Of a stretch of 64,000 nucleotides of DNA, positions 28,634 through 37,908 are shown piece by piece. Each line of letters opens with the position of its first letter. Position 1 is the stretch's first letter. The notes beneath the pieces are model-generated. The model saw only the letters and a program-made list of their open reading frames with translations. It was not told the DNA's origin and did not search any database. The translations under genes were made by a program, and so were the position numbers. The DNA is from Kitasatospora sp. NBC_01266 (GTDB lineage Bacteria > Actinomycetota > Actinomycetes > Streptomycetales > Streptomycetaceae): the NCBI RefSeq assembly GCF_036242395.1, contig NZ_CP108458.1, positions 5,022,001-5,086,000 of the forward strand, in the 5' to 3' direction.

Positions 28634-28671
28634 GACGGCGCCCCGCCTCCCCCGGGAGGCGGGGCGCCGTC
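28634..28671 (+). terminator. Terminator after bldA
   Basis: A perfect 17-base stem (GACGGCGCCCCGCCTCC and complement) with loop CCCG, 14 bases after the tRNA. Confidence 0.85.
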
Positions 28672-28756
28672 GTGCGTGCCGCCCCTCGGGTCTCTCTTTG
28701 CCAACGCATTACCATTGGCCCTGCGGGCGGCGCCGCGTCGCCCTGGGAGGAAGATC

Positions 28757-29557
28757 ATGAGGAGCAGCAACCCGGTCTTCTCGCGGGAGGGATCGTTCGG
28801 CCGCGACCCCGGCTACGCCGGGTTCGGCGGCGCGCAGCCGCCCACCGCCGAGCAGTTGGCGGAGCTGTACCGCGCGCCGGCCGCGGGCCCGCGTGCGACC
28901 GGCCGGATGACCATGGACGACGTGGTCGCCAACACCGCGCTGACGCTGCTCACAGTGGTGGCCGCGGGCGCGGTGGCCTGGTTCGCGCTGCCGGCCGCGA
29001 GCTTCGCGATCGCCGGCCTCGCCGCGCTGGCGGCTCTCGTGGTGGGCCTGGTGGTCAGCTTCCGGCGGAGCGTCAACCCGGCCCTGGTGCTGCTCTACGC
29101 GGGCCTGGAGGGCTTCTTCCTGGGGGCGCTCACCAAGGCCTTCAACACCATCTGGCCGGGCATCGCGATCCAGGCGGTGCTGGGCACGGCCGCCGTCTTC
29201 GCGGGCATGCTGCTCGCCTACCGCGGCGGTCTGGTCAAGGTCACCGCGCGGTACACCCGGATCGGGCTGGCGATCGCGGTGGGCTTCGTGCTGCTGCTGG
29301 CGGTGAACCTGGTGGCCGCGCTCTTCGGTGCCTCGCTGGGGCTGGACTCCGGGCCGCTGGGCATCGTCTTCGGGCTGGCCGGGGTGGGCCTGGGCGCGTT
29401 CTTCCTGTCGCTGGACTTCGCGGCGGTGGACCAGGCGATCCGCGCCGGTGCGCCGCGCCGGGAGTCCTGGCGGGCGGCTTTCGGGCTGACCCTCTCGCTG
29501 GTCTGGATCTACCTGGAACTGCTGCGCCTGATCGCGATCCTGCGCGGGGACGACTGA
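28757..29557 (+). CDS. Bax inhibitor-1 / YccA family membrane protein
   Basis: A 266-residue protein, ATG 28757 behind GGGAGGAAG. After a 55-residue soluble N-terminus come seven hydrophobic helices, the layout of the Bax1-I/TMBIM superfamily. The ending SLVWIYLELLRLIAILRG is the conserved last helix of the YccA branch. Eukaryotic and some bacterial members are pH-sensitive calcium leak channels. The Streptomyces role is not known. It stands alone between the bldA terminator and a leaderless small gene. Confidence 0.9.
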   Translation: MRSSNPVFSREGSFGRDPGYAGFGGAQPPTAEQLAELYRAPAAGPRATGRMTMDDVVANTALTLLTVVAAGAVAWFALPAASFAIAGLAALAALVVGLVVSFRRSVNPALVLLYAGLEGFFLGALTKAFNTIWPGIAIQAVLGTAAVFAGMLLAYRGGLVKVTARYTRIGLAIAVGFVLLLAVNLVAALFGASLGLDSGPLGIVFGLAGVGLGAFFLSLDFAAVDQAIRAGAPRRESWRAAFGLTLSLVWIYLELLRLIAILRGDD

Positions 29558-29586
29558 CCCCCGCCGGACCGCGTTTCGCCGGGCAC

Positions 29587-29592
29587 TAGGCT
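29587..29592 (+). promoter_or_regulatory. -10 box for leaderless small gene
   Basis: TAGGCT ends 6 bases before the ATG at 29599 and there is no ribosome site, so a leaderless transcript is likely. Confidence 0.5.
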
Positions 29593-29598
29593 CGCGGC

Positions 29599-29958
29599 AT
29601 GGGTGAACAGGGGCTGGACGGGCTGGACGAGTTGGTGACGGTGCTGGACCGGCTGGCGGACCGTTTCCGGGCGATGCCGCAGAGCTACCTGCTCGGTGCG
29701 GCGCCCGGCCACTCCTCGCGGGCGGCGGCGGGACTGTCGCTGGCCCGGCAACTGGCCGGCTGGGCGCAGCAGGTCGAGGAGGGCGAGGGGGTGCGGGTGC
29801 GGGAGATCCCGGACGCCGGGGTCTTCGCGGTCGGCGACCAGCTCTCGGTGGCCGGCCACGACCTGGTCACCGCGCTGGCGCAGACGCCGACCGCCGCGCC
29901 CGGCCTCCTGGCGGAGGCGGTCGCGGCGGTGCGGGCGATGACCCAGGTGACGCTCTGA
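29599..29958 (+). CDS. Conserved hypothetical protein, 119 aa
   Basis: A small, soluble, mostly helical acidic protein with no membrane segment. I do not recognise a named domain. Visible features are a helical start (LDGLDELVTVLDRLADRF), a central SSRAAAGLSLARQLAGWAQQVE and a C-terminal LLAEAVAAVRAMTQ. The start at 29599 is supported by an adjacent TAGGCT box (leaderless). Its length, good coding bias and promoter argue that it is real. Confidence 0.7.
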   Translation: MGEQGLDGLDELVTVLDRLADRFRAMPQSYLLGAAPGHSSRAAAGLSLARQLAGWAQQVEEGEGVRVREIPDAGVFAVGDQLSVAGHDLVTALAQTPTAAPGLLAEAVAAVRAMTQVTL

Positions 29959-29977
29959 GGTGCTGACGCTCTGATCT

Positions 29978-29994
29978 GCTGACGGTCCGTCAGC
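29978..29994. repeat. Short palindrome CTGACGgtCCGTCAG
   Basis: One of three related palindromes at gene ends in this window (others at 35497 and 38856). It could act as a weak terminator between convergent genes. Confidence 0.6.
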
Positions 29995-30035
29995 GCGGCC
30001 ACTGGCAGCCCTCGGGCCCGCTGGTGGCCTGGTCC

Positions 30036-30983
30036 TCAGATGCTGGCCACCACGCGGTCGGCCAGCACGTAGACGGTCTCCTCGTCGGTCGAGAAGGTCA
30101 GCGAGTACGAGCCGGAGAAGCGCGAGCCGCCGAGCAGCCGGACGTCCTCGCCGGCCCGGACCGCGTCGATCAGGCGGTAGGCGGCCTCGCGGTCGCCGGG
30201 GGCCACGCAGAGCGTGGTGCCGTCGGCGAAGGCGTAGACGTCCAGCGTGCCGAGCGGGCCGGGGCGGACGTCGGTGAGTGCGATCCGCTCTTCGGCGAGC
30301 GCGGTCAGCCGGGTGTCGGTCCACTCGCGGGACGGGGCCTGGCTGGGCACGAAGTCGGGGTGCGAGGGGTGCCGGCGCGGGTCGGGGGTGGGCGCGGGGC
30401 CGGTCTGGGCGGCCGGGTCGGGGTCGAGCAGACCGGCCTCGAGACCAGTGGCCAGCAAGTCCGCCTCGCGGGCCGCGCGGGCCTCGTGGGCCGCGTTGAC
30501 CTCACCGCTGGGTGCGACGCCGCCCACCGGTCCCGGCAGCGTGCCGCTGTCGCCGATCATGTCCTCCAGCGCCGAGCGCAGCGCCTCGCCGAACGACGGG
30601 TCCATGGTGCCGGCGCTGTCCGCGGCCTCCTCCGGGCCGGTCGGGCGGGGGAAGAAGACCGGCCAGCTCTCCGCCGGACCCAGGCTGCCCAGCCCGCTCA
30701 GCTGCTCGCCGGCGAGGTCGGTGAACGGGGCGTCCAGCAGCGGGTCGTCCTCGGCCGCCCGGGCCTCCTGCTCGGCCCAGAACGCCCGGGCCTCGCTGAT
30801 CTCCCGCTCCCGGTCGGCCGCCAGGGCCTCGGTGACGGCACGGCGTATCGCGTCCTCGTCCACGGCGGCGGGCGCGGCGGTTGTTCGGTCGGCGGCCAGC
30901 TTGCGCAGGGCGCGCACCTGGAGCAGGACGGCGGTGCAGACGGCGATCAGGACCAGCAGCAGGGCGACATACACAGCGCTCAC
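30036..30983 (-). CDS. Membrane-anchored hypothetical protein, 315 aa
   Basis: GTG 30983 follows GAGGAG. It begins with a membrane segment ([19 protein letters not shown], residues 5-23), then a charged helical stretch ([29 protein letters not shown]), an acidic and Pro-rich middle, and a compact C-terminal domain of about 90 residues ([21 protein letters not shown] ... [19 protein letters not shown]). No family is recognised. The topology suggests a signal-anchor protein. It is convergent with the 119-aa gene and upstream of a long intergenic repeat region. Confidence 0.65.
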   Translation of the reverse strand: MSAVYVALLLVLIAVCTAVLLQVRALRKLAADRTTAAPAAVDEDAIRRAVTEALAADREREISEARAFWAEQEARAAEDDPLLDAPFTDLAGEQLSGLGSLGPAESWPVFFPRPTGPEEAADSAGTMDPSFGEALRSALEDMIGDSGTLPGPVGGVAPSGEVNAAHEARAAREADLLATGLEAGLLDPDPAAQTGPAPTPDPRRHPSHPDFVPSQAPSREWTDTRLTALAEERIALTDVRPGPLGTLDVYAFADGTTLCVAPGDREAAYRLIDAVRAGEDVRLLGGSRFSGSYSLTFSTDEETVYVLADRVVASI

Positions 30984-31536
30984 GGAACGTACTCCTCGCG
31001 CGGAGTGGAACAGGGGAACGTTTCCACCCTGCCGTATGGGTGGGTGGTGCTGCAGAGGAAGATGTCCGAAATGTCGGTGACCTTCGTCATTGTCCAAAAA
31101 TCAAAAAGGTGCCCTGGTGTACGCTGCGCGGTTGGGCGACTTCGCTGCGTCGAAATCGAGGGCCCCGGGGACGAGTTGAGGGCCGGATCGCGGCTCGCGA
31201 GGTGATCCGGCCCTCAATTACCGTCCGTGACGCCAAACGGGTGGCAGGGCCCGTCGGGCCTCAGTTCGAGTCCTCAGCTCAAGTCCTCAGCTCAGCCGCT
31301 CGATGCTCTCTGGTCGCGGCTGAACTGCTCCTTCGCTGCGGGCGGGTGCCGCCCTTCCCCCAGCCTTCGGCCGGGAGGTGCCCCCTGGCGACCCCCACCC
31401 TCCGCTGCGTCTCAGCTCAGCCGCTCGATGCTCTCTGGTCGCGGCTGAACTGCTCCTTCGCTGCGGGCGGGTGCCGCCCTTCCCCCAGCCTTCGGCCGGG
31501 AGGTGCCCCCTGGCGACCCCCACCCTCCGCTGCGTC
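30984..31536. other. Intergenic region with a tandem 125-bp duplication
   Basis: The left 300 bases show no gene. The right part (31286-31535) is two identical 125-bp units adjoining the thiolase stop codon. The open frames crossing it are products of the duplication. Confidence 0.7.
31286..31535. repeat. Two perfect 125-bp tandem units copied from the thiolase 3' end
   Basis: Units at 31286-31410 and 31411-31535 are identical by eye. Each starts with CTCAGCTCAGCCGCTCGAT, which recurs at 31536 as the end of the thiolase gene (Glu-Arg-Leu-Ser-stop on the minus strand). Each contains the GC-rich inverted element (CCCCCAGCCTTCGGCCGGGAGGTG) of a kind common between Streptomyces genes. The unit thus includes the last codons, stop and probable terminator, duplicated downstream. 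Confidence 0.9.
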
Positions 31537-32757
31537 TCAGCTCAGCCGCTCGATCACCATCGCCATGCCCTGCCCGCCACCCACGCACATGGTCTCCAGG
31601 CCGAACTGCTTGTCGTGCCACTGCAGGGAGTTGATCAGCGTGGTGGTGATCCGGGCACCGGTCATGCCGAACGGGTGGCCGACCGCGATCGCGCCGCCGT
31701 TCACGTTCAGCTTGTCCAGGTCGATGCCCAAGTCCCGGTAGGAGGGGATGACCTGGGCCGCGAAGGCCTCGTTGATCTCCACCAGGTCGATGTCGCCGAT
31801 GCCCAGCCCGGCCCGCCGCAGCGCCTGGCGGGAGGCCTCGACCGGGCCGTAGCCCATGATCTCGGGGGAGAGCGCCGAGACGCCGGTGGAGACCACCCGG
31901 GCCAGCGGCGTGATGCCCAGCTCGCGCGCCTTGGTGTCGGACATGATGACCAGCGCGGCGGCGCCGTCGTTCAGCGGGCAGCAGTTGCCGGCCGTGACCG
32001 TGCCGTCGGGGCGGAAGACCGGCTTGAGGCCCTGCACGCCCTCCAGCGTGACGCCCGCGCGCGGGCCGTCGTCGGCCGAGACCACGGTGCCGTCCGGCGT
32101 GGTGACCGGGGTGATCTCGCGCTGCCAGAAGCCCGCCTTGATCGCGGCCTCGGCCAGGTTCTGCGAGCGCACGCCGAACTCGTCCTGGTCGGCCCGGGTG
32201 ATCCCCTTGAGCGCGGCGAGGTTCTCGGCGGTCTGGCCCATCGCGATGTAGGCGTCCGGCAGCAGGTCGTCCTCGCGCGGGTCGTGCCACTCCCCGCCGC
32301 CCTCCTCGGCGCGCTTGGCGGTGCGGGCCACGGCCTCGCCGAAGAGCGGGTTCTGGGTGTTCGGCATCCCGTCCGAGCTGCCGTTGATCGAGCGCGAGAC
32401 GGTCTCCACGCCGGCTGAGATGAAGACGTCGCCCTCGCCCGCCTTGATCGCGTGCAGCGCCATCCGCGTGGTCTGCAGCGAGGAGGAGCAGTAGCGGGTG
32501 ATGGTGGTGCCGGGCAGGTAGTCCATGCCCATCTGGACCGCGATGATCCGGGCCAGGTTGTGGCCCTGCTCGCCGCCGGGCAGGCCGCAGCCGAGCATCA
32601 GGTCGTCGATCTGGCGCGGGTCGAGCTGCGGGACCTTGGCCAGCGCGGCGGCGATGATCTGGGCCGTGAGGTCGTCCGGGCGGACGTCCTTGAGCGAGCC
32701 CTTGAAGGCGCGGCCGATCGGCGAACGGGCGGCGCTGACGATGACGGCTTCGGGCAT
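31537..32757 (-). CDS. Acetyl-CoA C-acyltransferase (thiolase)
   Basis: A 406-residue thiolase, ATG 32757. Catalytic residues are Cys90 ([12 protein letters not shown], acyl acceptor), His361 ([11 protein letters not shown]) and Cys391 ([10 protein letters not shown]). The NEAFAAQ motif is also present. It condenses or cleaves acyl-CoA and acetyl-CoA, as in fatty-acid beta-oxidation (FadA-like) or acetoacetyl-CoA formation. The substrate cannot be settled from sequence. There is no adjacent FadB-type gene. The 3' end is followed by two extra copies of its own last 16 bases within a tandem duplication. Confidence 0.93.
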   Translation of the reverse strand: MPEAVIVSAARSPIGRAFKGSLKDVRPDDLTAQIIAAALAKVPQLDPRQIDDLMLGCGLPGGEQGHNLARIIAVQMGMDYLPGTTITRYCSSSLQTTRMALHAIKAGEGDVFISAGVETVSRSINGSSDGMPNTQNPLFGEAVARTAKRAEEGGGEWHDPREDDLLPDAYIAMGQTAENLAALKGITRADQDEFGVRSQNLAEAAIKAGFWQREITPVTTPDGTVVSADDGPRAGVTLEGVQGLKPVFRPDGTVTAGNCCPLNDGAAALVIMSDTKARELGITPLARVVSTGVSALSPEIMGYGPVEASRQALRRAGLGIGDIDLVEINEAFAAQVIPSYRDLGIDLDKLNVNGGAIAVGHPFGMTGARITTTLINSLQWHDKQFGLETMCVGGGQGMAMVIERLS

Positions 32758-32805
32758 GACGGCTCCCTGGTGTGTGTCCGGCTGCTACGGAGAGGAAAGT
32801 TACTC

Positions 32806-33867
32806 TCAAGTAGCGCGTACGTCATCCGTGCCCGGCTGTGAGCTGTCCGACTCGCCGGGCAGCGCCGGCGCGTCCTGCGGCAGGCCGAACCGCAGCCGGT
32901 GTTTGACCAGCGCCCAGCGCTTGCCGCCGACGCCGGCCGAGGTGCCCGCCACCTCGGTGCCGGACTGCCCGGCCGCGGTCGCCGCGGCCACCGCCATCGG
33001 CAGCACCGCCTCGCGCCGGGCCGGCGGCTCCTCCTCGGCGGCCTCGGGCCACAGGCCCAGGGTCGCGCAGAGCGAGGGCAGCACGGCCATCGCCGCGGTG
33101 GCGTAGCCCTGGGCGGAGGGGTGGAACCGGTCGGAGGCGAACATCTCGGGTCTGGTCGCGAACTCCGGCCCGAGCAGCGAGCCGAGCGAGACGGTCCGCC
33201 CGCCGGCCTCCACCACCGCGATGGTCTGCGCCGCCGCCAGCTGCCGGCTGACCCGCCGGGCCAGCCAGCGCAGCGGTGGCCGCACCGGCTTGATGGTGCC
33301 CAGATCCGGGCAGGTGCCCACCACCACCTCGCAGCCGAGGGTGCGCAGGTCCCGGACCGCTTCGCCGAGTTGCCGCACGGCCTGGGCGGCAGGGGTGTGC
33401 CTGGTCACGTCGTTGGCGCCGATGATGATCACCGCGACCTGCGGCCGGTGCGCCAGCGCGAGCCGCACCTGGCGCGCCAGGTCGTCCGAACGCGCTCCGG
33501 AGACCGCGACGTTGACCAGCCGCACCCGCTGCTCGGCGACCGCCGCCAGCCCGGTGGCCAGCAGCGCGCCCGGGGTCTCCCGGCCGCGCCGCACGCCCAG
33601 GCCCACCGCCGTCGAGTCCCCCAGGAAGGCCAGCACCAGCGGCTCCTGCTGCTCGGCGCCCGGGTCGGCGAGCCCGTCCCCGTAGACCCCGTCGGCCTTC
33701 GGCGGATCGCCCTCCAGCAGGCCGACCGCCCGGACCGCGAGGCGGCTCTCGGTGAACAGCACCCCCGCCAGTCCGGCCCCCAGCAGGCCGAGCCCGCCGC
33801 CGCCGTACGCCGCCGCGGTGGCGATCCGTCGGGCGACGCGCGCCCTCGAATGCTGCGCCCCAGGCAT
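32806..33867 (-). CDS. SGNH/GDSL-type hydrolase, membrane-anchored
   Basis: A 353-residue protein with an N-terminal hydrophobic segment (GGGLGLLGAGLAGVLF, about residues 19-34) and an SGNH esterase domain. Block I is LAFLGDSTAVGLGV (nucleophile Ser), block II VAVSGARSDDL (Gly), block III IIIGANDVTRHT (Asn), and block V SDRFHPSAQGYA (Asp-His). It should act outside or at the membrane on an ester or acyl group. The last 90 residues are not conserved. It is 48 bases upstream of the thiolase on the same strand and divergent from cystathionine beta-synthase. Confidence 0.9.
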   Translation of the reverse strand: MPGAQHSRARVARRIATAAAYGGGGLGLLGAGLAGVLFTESRLAVRAVGLLEGDPPKADGVYGDGLADPGAEQQEPLVLAFLGDSTAVGLGVRRGRETPGALLATGLAAVAEQRVRLVNVAVSGARSDDLARQVRLALAHRPQVAVIIIGANDVTRHTPAAQAVRQLGEAVRDLRTLGCEVVVGTCPDLGTIKPVRPPLRWLARRVSRQLAAAQTIAVVEAGGRTVSLGSLLGPEFATRPEMFASDRFHPSAQGYATAAMAVLPSLCATLGLWPEAAEEEPPARREAVLPMAVAAATAAGQSGTEVAGTSAGVGGKRWALVKHRLRFGLPQDAPALPGESDSSQPGTDDVRAT

Positions 33868-34099
33868 TCGGCTACCCCCTTCGCATCCGTCCGGTCACCC
33901 GTAGTGTGCCGAGCCGGCCTCGTGGCCTGCTCGGCTCGCCACCGGGCGCTCCGCTCTTCGTGCAGCTCTTCCTACAGCGCGCGGACCCACCGCCTCCATA
34001 CCCTTTGACACCTTCGCGCTATCGAGCGGCATCGGCCATCTGGAGCCATAGGCTGGTGGCACCGAAGAACTGCCAAGGCCACAGACCGGGAGGACCCCC

Positions 34100-35500
34100 G
34101 TGCGGTACCACAATTCGATCATCGAGCTGGTCGGCAACACCCCGCTGGTGAAACTGACCAAGGTCACCGAGGGCATCTCCGCGACCGTGCTGGCGAAGGT
34201 CGAGTACTTCAACCCCGGTGGTTCGGTCAAGGACCGCATCGCGATGCGGATGATCGAGGCCGCGGAGGCCTCCGGCGCGCTCAAGCCCGGCGGCACCATC
34301 GTCGAGCCGACCAGTGGCAACACCGGGGTGGGCCTGGCGATCGTGGCCCAGCAGAAGGGCTACAAGTGCATCTTCGTCTGTCCGGACAAGGTGTCCACTG
34401 ACAAGATCAACACGCTGCGCGCCTACGGCGCCGAGGTCGTGGTCTGCCCGACCGCGGTGGCCCCCGAGCACCCCGACTCGTACTACAACGTGTCCGACCG
34501 CCTGGTCCGTGAGACCCCCAACGCCTGGAAGCCGGACCAGTACTCCAACCCGGAGAACCCGGCCTCGCACTACCACTCCACCGGCCCGGAGCTGTGGGAG
34601 CAGACCGCGGGGAAGATCACCCACTTCGTCGCGGGCGTCGGCACCGGCGGCACCATCTCCGGCACCGGCCGGTACCTGAAGGACGCCTCGGACGGCAGGG
34701 TCCAGGTGGTCGGCGCCGACCCGGAGGGCTCGGTCTACTCCGGCGGCACCGGGCGCCCGTACCTGGTCGAGGGCGTCGGTGAGGACTTCTGGCCCACCGC
34801 CTACGACCGCACGGTGGCCGACGAGATCGTCGCGGTCTCCGACAAGGACTCCTTCCAGATGACCCGCCGCCTGGCCAAGGAGGAGGGCCTGCTGGTCGGT
34901 GGCTCCTGCGGGATGGCCGTGGTGGCCGCACTGGAGGTCGCCAAGCGGCTCGGCCCGGACGACGTGGTCGTGGTGCTGCTGCCGGACGGCGGCCGCGGCT
35001 ACCTGTCGAAGATCTTCAACGACGACTGGATGGCCGACTACGGCTTCCTGCCCACCGCCGCCGACGAGGCGCACATCGGCGAGGTGCTGGCCCGCAAGGA
35101 CGCCATCGAGCACGAGGGCATCCCGCAGTTCGTCCACATGCACCCGGGCGAGACGGTCGGCGAGGCCGTGCAGGTGCTGCGCGACTTCGGCGTCTCGCAG
35201 ATGCCGGTGGTCTCGCCGGGTGCGGGGCACCCGGACATCATGGCCGGCGAGGTGATCGGCTCGGTGGCCGAGCGCGACCTGCTGGCGGCGCTGTTCAGCG
35301 GCGGCGCGCAGCTGTCGGACCGGCTGGAGCAGCACATGTCCCGGCCGCTGCCGGTGGTCGGCTCGGGCGAGTCGGTGACCGGGCTGATGACCGTACTGGA
35401 GGCGAACGACGCGGCGGTGGTGCTGGTCGAGGGCAAGCCGCAGGGCATCGTGACCCGGCAGGACCTGCTCGCCTTCATGGCCGGGCGCTCCGCGCACTGA
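34100..35500 (+). CDS. Cystathionine beta-synthase
   Basis: A 466-residue PLP enzyme, GTG 34100 with GGGAGGA upstream. The catalytic region has FNPGGSVKDR (PLP Lys44), PTSGNTGVGLA and GVGTGGTISGTGRYLK (phosphate loop). After residue 340 come two CBS domains (MHPGETVGEAVQVLRDFGV, IVTRQDLLAFM), the arrangement of true cystathionine beta-synthases. CysK lacks these domains. It condenses serine and homocysteine to cystathionine for reverse transsulfuration. metB, 4 kb downstream, supplies a gamma-enzyme for the partner reaction. It stands alone, and the stop codon lies inside a short palindrome. Confidence 0.92.
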   Translation: MRYHNSIIELVGNTPLVKLTKVTEGISATVLAKVEYFNPGGSVKDRIAMRMIEAAEASGALKPGGTIVEPTSGNTGVGLAIVAQQKGYKCIFVCPDKVSTDKINTLRAYGAEVVVCPTAVAPEHPDSYYNVSDRLVRETPNAWKPDQYSNPENPASHYHSTGPELWEQTAGKITHFVAGVGTGGTISGTGRYLKDASDGRVQVVGADPEGSVYSGGTGRPYLVEGVGEDFWPTAYDRTVADEIVAVSDKDSFQMTRRLAKEEGLLVGGSCGMAVVAALEVAKRLGPDDVVVVLLPDGGRGYLSKIFNDDWMADYGFLPTAADEAHIGEVLARKDAIEHEGIPQFVHMHPGETVGEAVQVLRDFGVSQMPVVSPGAGHPDIMAGEVIGSVAERDLLAALFSGGAQLSDRLEQHMSRPLPVVGSGESVTGLMTVLEANDAAVVLVEGKPQGIVTRQDLLAFMAGRSAH

Positions 35501-35511
35501 CGTTCCGTCAG
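35497..35511. repeat. Palindrome CTGACGttCCGTCAG over the CBS stop codon
   Basis: The TGA stop (35498-35500) forms part of the left arm. It is related to the palindromes at 29978 and 38856. Directly after it are three GGTCCGGGC units (35512-35540). Confidence 0.6.
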
Positions 35512-36070
35512 CGGTCCGGGCGGTCCGGGCGGTCCGGGTGATCCGGGTGGTCGGCGCGGGCCGGGGTGGTGCGGGTTTACCTGATGGTTCGTTGGCGACC
35601 GTGGTTGGTACATCCGCGACATCCGGGCGCAGCACCGGGTTAACAACCGTCCGGCACTGTAGTGAGCACGGCAAGACGCCGAACGTGACGGTGGCGGTGA
35701 TCGGGAGCGGCTCCCCGGTCGCCGTGCCGTCCGGACACACCAGCCGGCCTGACCCGGTGCACTGTGTCTCCCTCCGGGCCCGCTCGCGGGTCGGAGGGGC
35801 CCCACGTGGGGGCCGTCGTCGTCCCGCCCCTGCTTTTGGACCACCGTCTCGGTGGGGGAGCAGGGTGTGGCGGCTCCCACGGCACCTCGCGCCCCTGGTG
35901 GCGCGGCTCCGCGGCTCCCGGGTGGGGGAGCGAAGCGGAGCGCCGGCAGGGCCGGTCCCGGGCTTCCCGGGGCCGGCCCTCGCCGTGCCGGCCGGCTTCC
36001 GCCGGTGCCTCCCCGGTGCCTTCCCGGGTCCCCGTTGGGTCCGGGCCTGGTTGTCGCCTACGCTCGCCCC
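35512..36070. other. Long intergenic region without a supported gene
   Basis: Contains short GGTCCGGGC/T repeats (35512-35550), a near-palindrome GGGCCCCACGTGGGGGCC (about 35796-35813), and GC-rich inverted pieces including GTGGGGGAGCGAAGCGGAG, a type common between Streptomyces genes. Open frames crossing it lack coding character. TACGCT at 36058-36063 may be the -10 box of the next gene. Confidence 0.55.
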
Positions 36071-36403
36071 ATGACCAGCACCGAAGGCAGCATCACCCCA
36101 GACATCGACGCCCCCCGCTACGTCCGGCTCAGCATCGAGCTGATCGCCGAGATCACCGACGAGGGTGCCCTCAAGGCCGCCGCGCTCGCCCAGGTCGAGG
36201 CCGACGAGTACCTCGACGACGAGGAGCGCGCCCAGTCCGTCGAGGCGATCGAGGTGGACCCGTCGGGTTCGCTCGCCCACTTCATCGACCCGGTCGCGCT
36301 GCTCGGCGACGTCCCCGGGATCGAACTGACCCAGGCCACCTGGGAGTCCGCGCAGACCGCGTTCGACCCGGAGGACGACAGCTACGAGTTCGAGGTCGAG
36401 TAA
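36071..36403 (+). CDS. Conserved hypothetical acidic protein, 110 aa
   Basis: ATG 36071, seven bases after TACGCT with no ribosome site, so probably leaderless. The product is small, very acidic and soluble (PRYVRLSIELIAEITDEGALK, then DDEERAQSVEAIEVDP and EDDSYEFEVE). No domain is recognised. Strong codon bias in this frame supports a real gene. Confidence 0.7.
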   Translation: MTSTEGSITPDIDAPRYVRLSIELIAEITDEGALKAAALAQVEADEYLDDEERAQSVEAIEVDPSGSLAHFIDPVALLGDVPGIELTQATWESAQTAFDPEDDSYEFEVE

Positions 36404-36581
36404 CAGCTCGTCGCTCGCGGTCGCACTCCGTGACCTACCGCCCGCCGCTTGCCGGTTGGGCGGTATGTCCATTTTTGGCGCAATCTCCTGCCATCTCATA
36501 CGATCTGAACCTCTTCGGGGAACCGGTTCGCCCTGGAATCAGTCTTTAGGTCCGATTTGACCTCAGGGTAGGGAGACGACG

Positions 36582-37856
36582 GTGGCGGCGCAGCAGCAGG
36601 AGCACGGTGCGAGTGGTGGGGCCTGGAGCCGACGCGGGGTGCTCGCCGGACTGCTGGGGGCGCCGGTGCTGCTGGTCGCGGCGTGCAACGGCAACGGCAG
36701 CGGTAGCGGCGGCGGCAAGGCCGGCGGCGCCGGCGCCGGTTCGGGGGCCCCGCCCGGCGGAGCCACCGCGTCCCCGCAGACCTCGGCGGCGCGGATCACC
36801 GTCTCGCCCGCCGACGGCACCGCCAACGCCCCGTTCACCGCACCGGTCACCGTCACGGTCACCGACGGCACGCTCGGCTCGGTCACCGTCACCGACGCCG
36901 CGGGCGGGCGAATAGCCGGGCAGCTCGCCCCCGACGCGCGCAGCTGGACCAGCACCGCGCCGCTGAGCAGCGGCACCAGGTACAGCGTGGCGGCGGACGC
37001 GACGGACGCGCGAAAGCTCGCGGCGGACGCCAACACCTCGTTCGGCACCGCGACGCCCGCCAACACCTTCGTCGGCTACTTCACCCCGGAGAACGGCGCC
37101 ACCGTGGGCGTCGGCATGCCGGTCTCGATCACCTTCAACAAGCCGGTCACCAACCGCAAGGCCGTCCAGCAGGCGATCACCGTGGTCGCCGACCCGGGCG
37201 TGCCGGTGGTCGGCCACTGGTACTCCAGCACCCGGCTCGACTTCCGCCCGCAGCAGTACTGGGCGAAGGGCACCAAGGTGACGCTCAAGCTGCGGCTCAA
37301 GGACGTCGAGGGGGCGAACGGCGTCTTCGGCACCCAGTCCAAGGACGTCGACTTCACCGTCGGGCGCGCGCAGACCTCGGTCGCCGACCTCGCGGCCGGC
37401 ACGCTCACGGTGACCACCGACGGCCAGGTCAGCGCCGTCTACCAGGTGATCGGCGGGGCGCCCGCGCACCGCACCTGGGCCGGGAGGATGGTCATCTCGG
37501 AGCGCTTCGCGCAGACCAAGATGGACTCCGCCACGGTCGGCCTCGGCGACGAGTACAACATCCCCGACGTGCCGCACGCCCAGCGGCTGACCGCCTCGGG
37601 CACCTTCATCCACGGCAACTACTGGTCGCCCGCCTCGGCCTACGGCCACGCCAACCTCAGCCACGGCTGCATCGCGCTGCGCGACGTCAAGGGCGGCGGG
37701 AACCCGGGCACGGACGGCGCGAAGTTCTACGCCTCCTCGATCCTCGGTGACGTGGTCGAGGTGGTCAACTCCGGTGACCGGACGGTGGATCCGGCCAACG
37801 GCCTGAGCGACTGGAACCTCTCCTGGGCCGACTGGACGGCCGGCAGCGCGGTGTGA
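36582..37856 (+). CDS. L,D-transpeptidase (YkuD), lipoprotein
   Basis: A 424-residue envelope protein. GTG 36582 follows GGGAGA. The leader contains a twin-arginine (SRRGVLAGLLG) and lipobox LVAAC, so it is exported, perhaps by Tat, and lipidated. A Gly/Ser-rich spacer and two Ig-like/Big domains (VSPADGTANAPFTAP, FTPENGATVGVGMPVSI) lead to the YkuD domain with the catalytic motif SHGCIALRD: His361 and nucleophile Cys363. It forms 3-3 cross-links in peptidoglycan, like mycobacterial LdtMt2, whose layout it shares. Confidence 0.95.
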   Translation: MAAQQQEHGASGGAWSRRGVLAGLLGAPVLLVAACNGNGSGSGGGKAGGAGAGSGAPPGGATASPQTSAARITVSPADGTANAPFTAPVTVTVTDGTLGSVTVTDAAGGRIAGQLAPDARSWTSTAPLSSGTRYSVAADATDARKLAADANTSFGTATPANTFVGYFTPENGATVGVGMPVSITFNKPVTNRKAVQQAITVVADPGVPVVGHWYSSTRLDFRPQQYWAKGTKVTLKLRLKDVEGANGVFGTQSKDVDFTVGRAQTSVADLAAGTLTVTTDGQVSAVYQVIGGAPAHRTWAGRMVISERFAQTKMDSATVGLGDEYNIPDVPHAQRLTASGTFIHGNYWSPASAYGHANLSHGCIALRDVKGGGNPGTDGAKFYASSILGDVVEVVNSGDRTVDPANGLSDWNLSWADWTAGSAV

Positions 37857-37870
37857 GCCGCTCCGTAGGC

Positions 37871-37901
37871 TTGAGTCTCCAGCGACGGGAGACTCCACAG
37901 T
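37871..37901 (+). promoter_or_regulatory. MerR-type promoter and operator
   Basis: A perfect inverted repeat GAGTCTCC-N7-GGAGACTC (37873-37895) lies between TTGAGT (37871-37876) and CACAGT (37896-37901). The spacing is 19 bases, the overlong spacer typical of MerR-controlled promoters. Transcription should begin about 37908, at the ATG of the regulator. This points to autoregulation. Confidence 0.75.
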
Positions 37902-37908
37902 GGTGGCC

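Noticed and set aside
31286-31535. CRISPR-like repeat array
   Set aside because: Only two head-to-tail units of 125 bp with no spacers and no cas genes. It is a tandem duplication of a gene end.
35538-36074. 178-aa frame in the gap after CBS
   Set aside because: Low-complexity Arg/Gly/Ser composition, no ribosome site, and it crosses palindromic repeat sequence.
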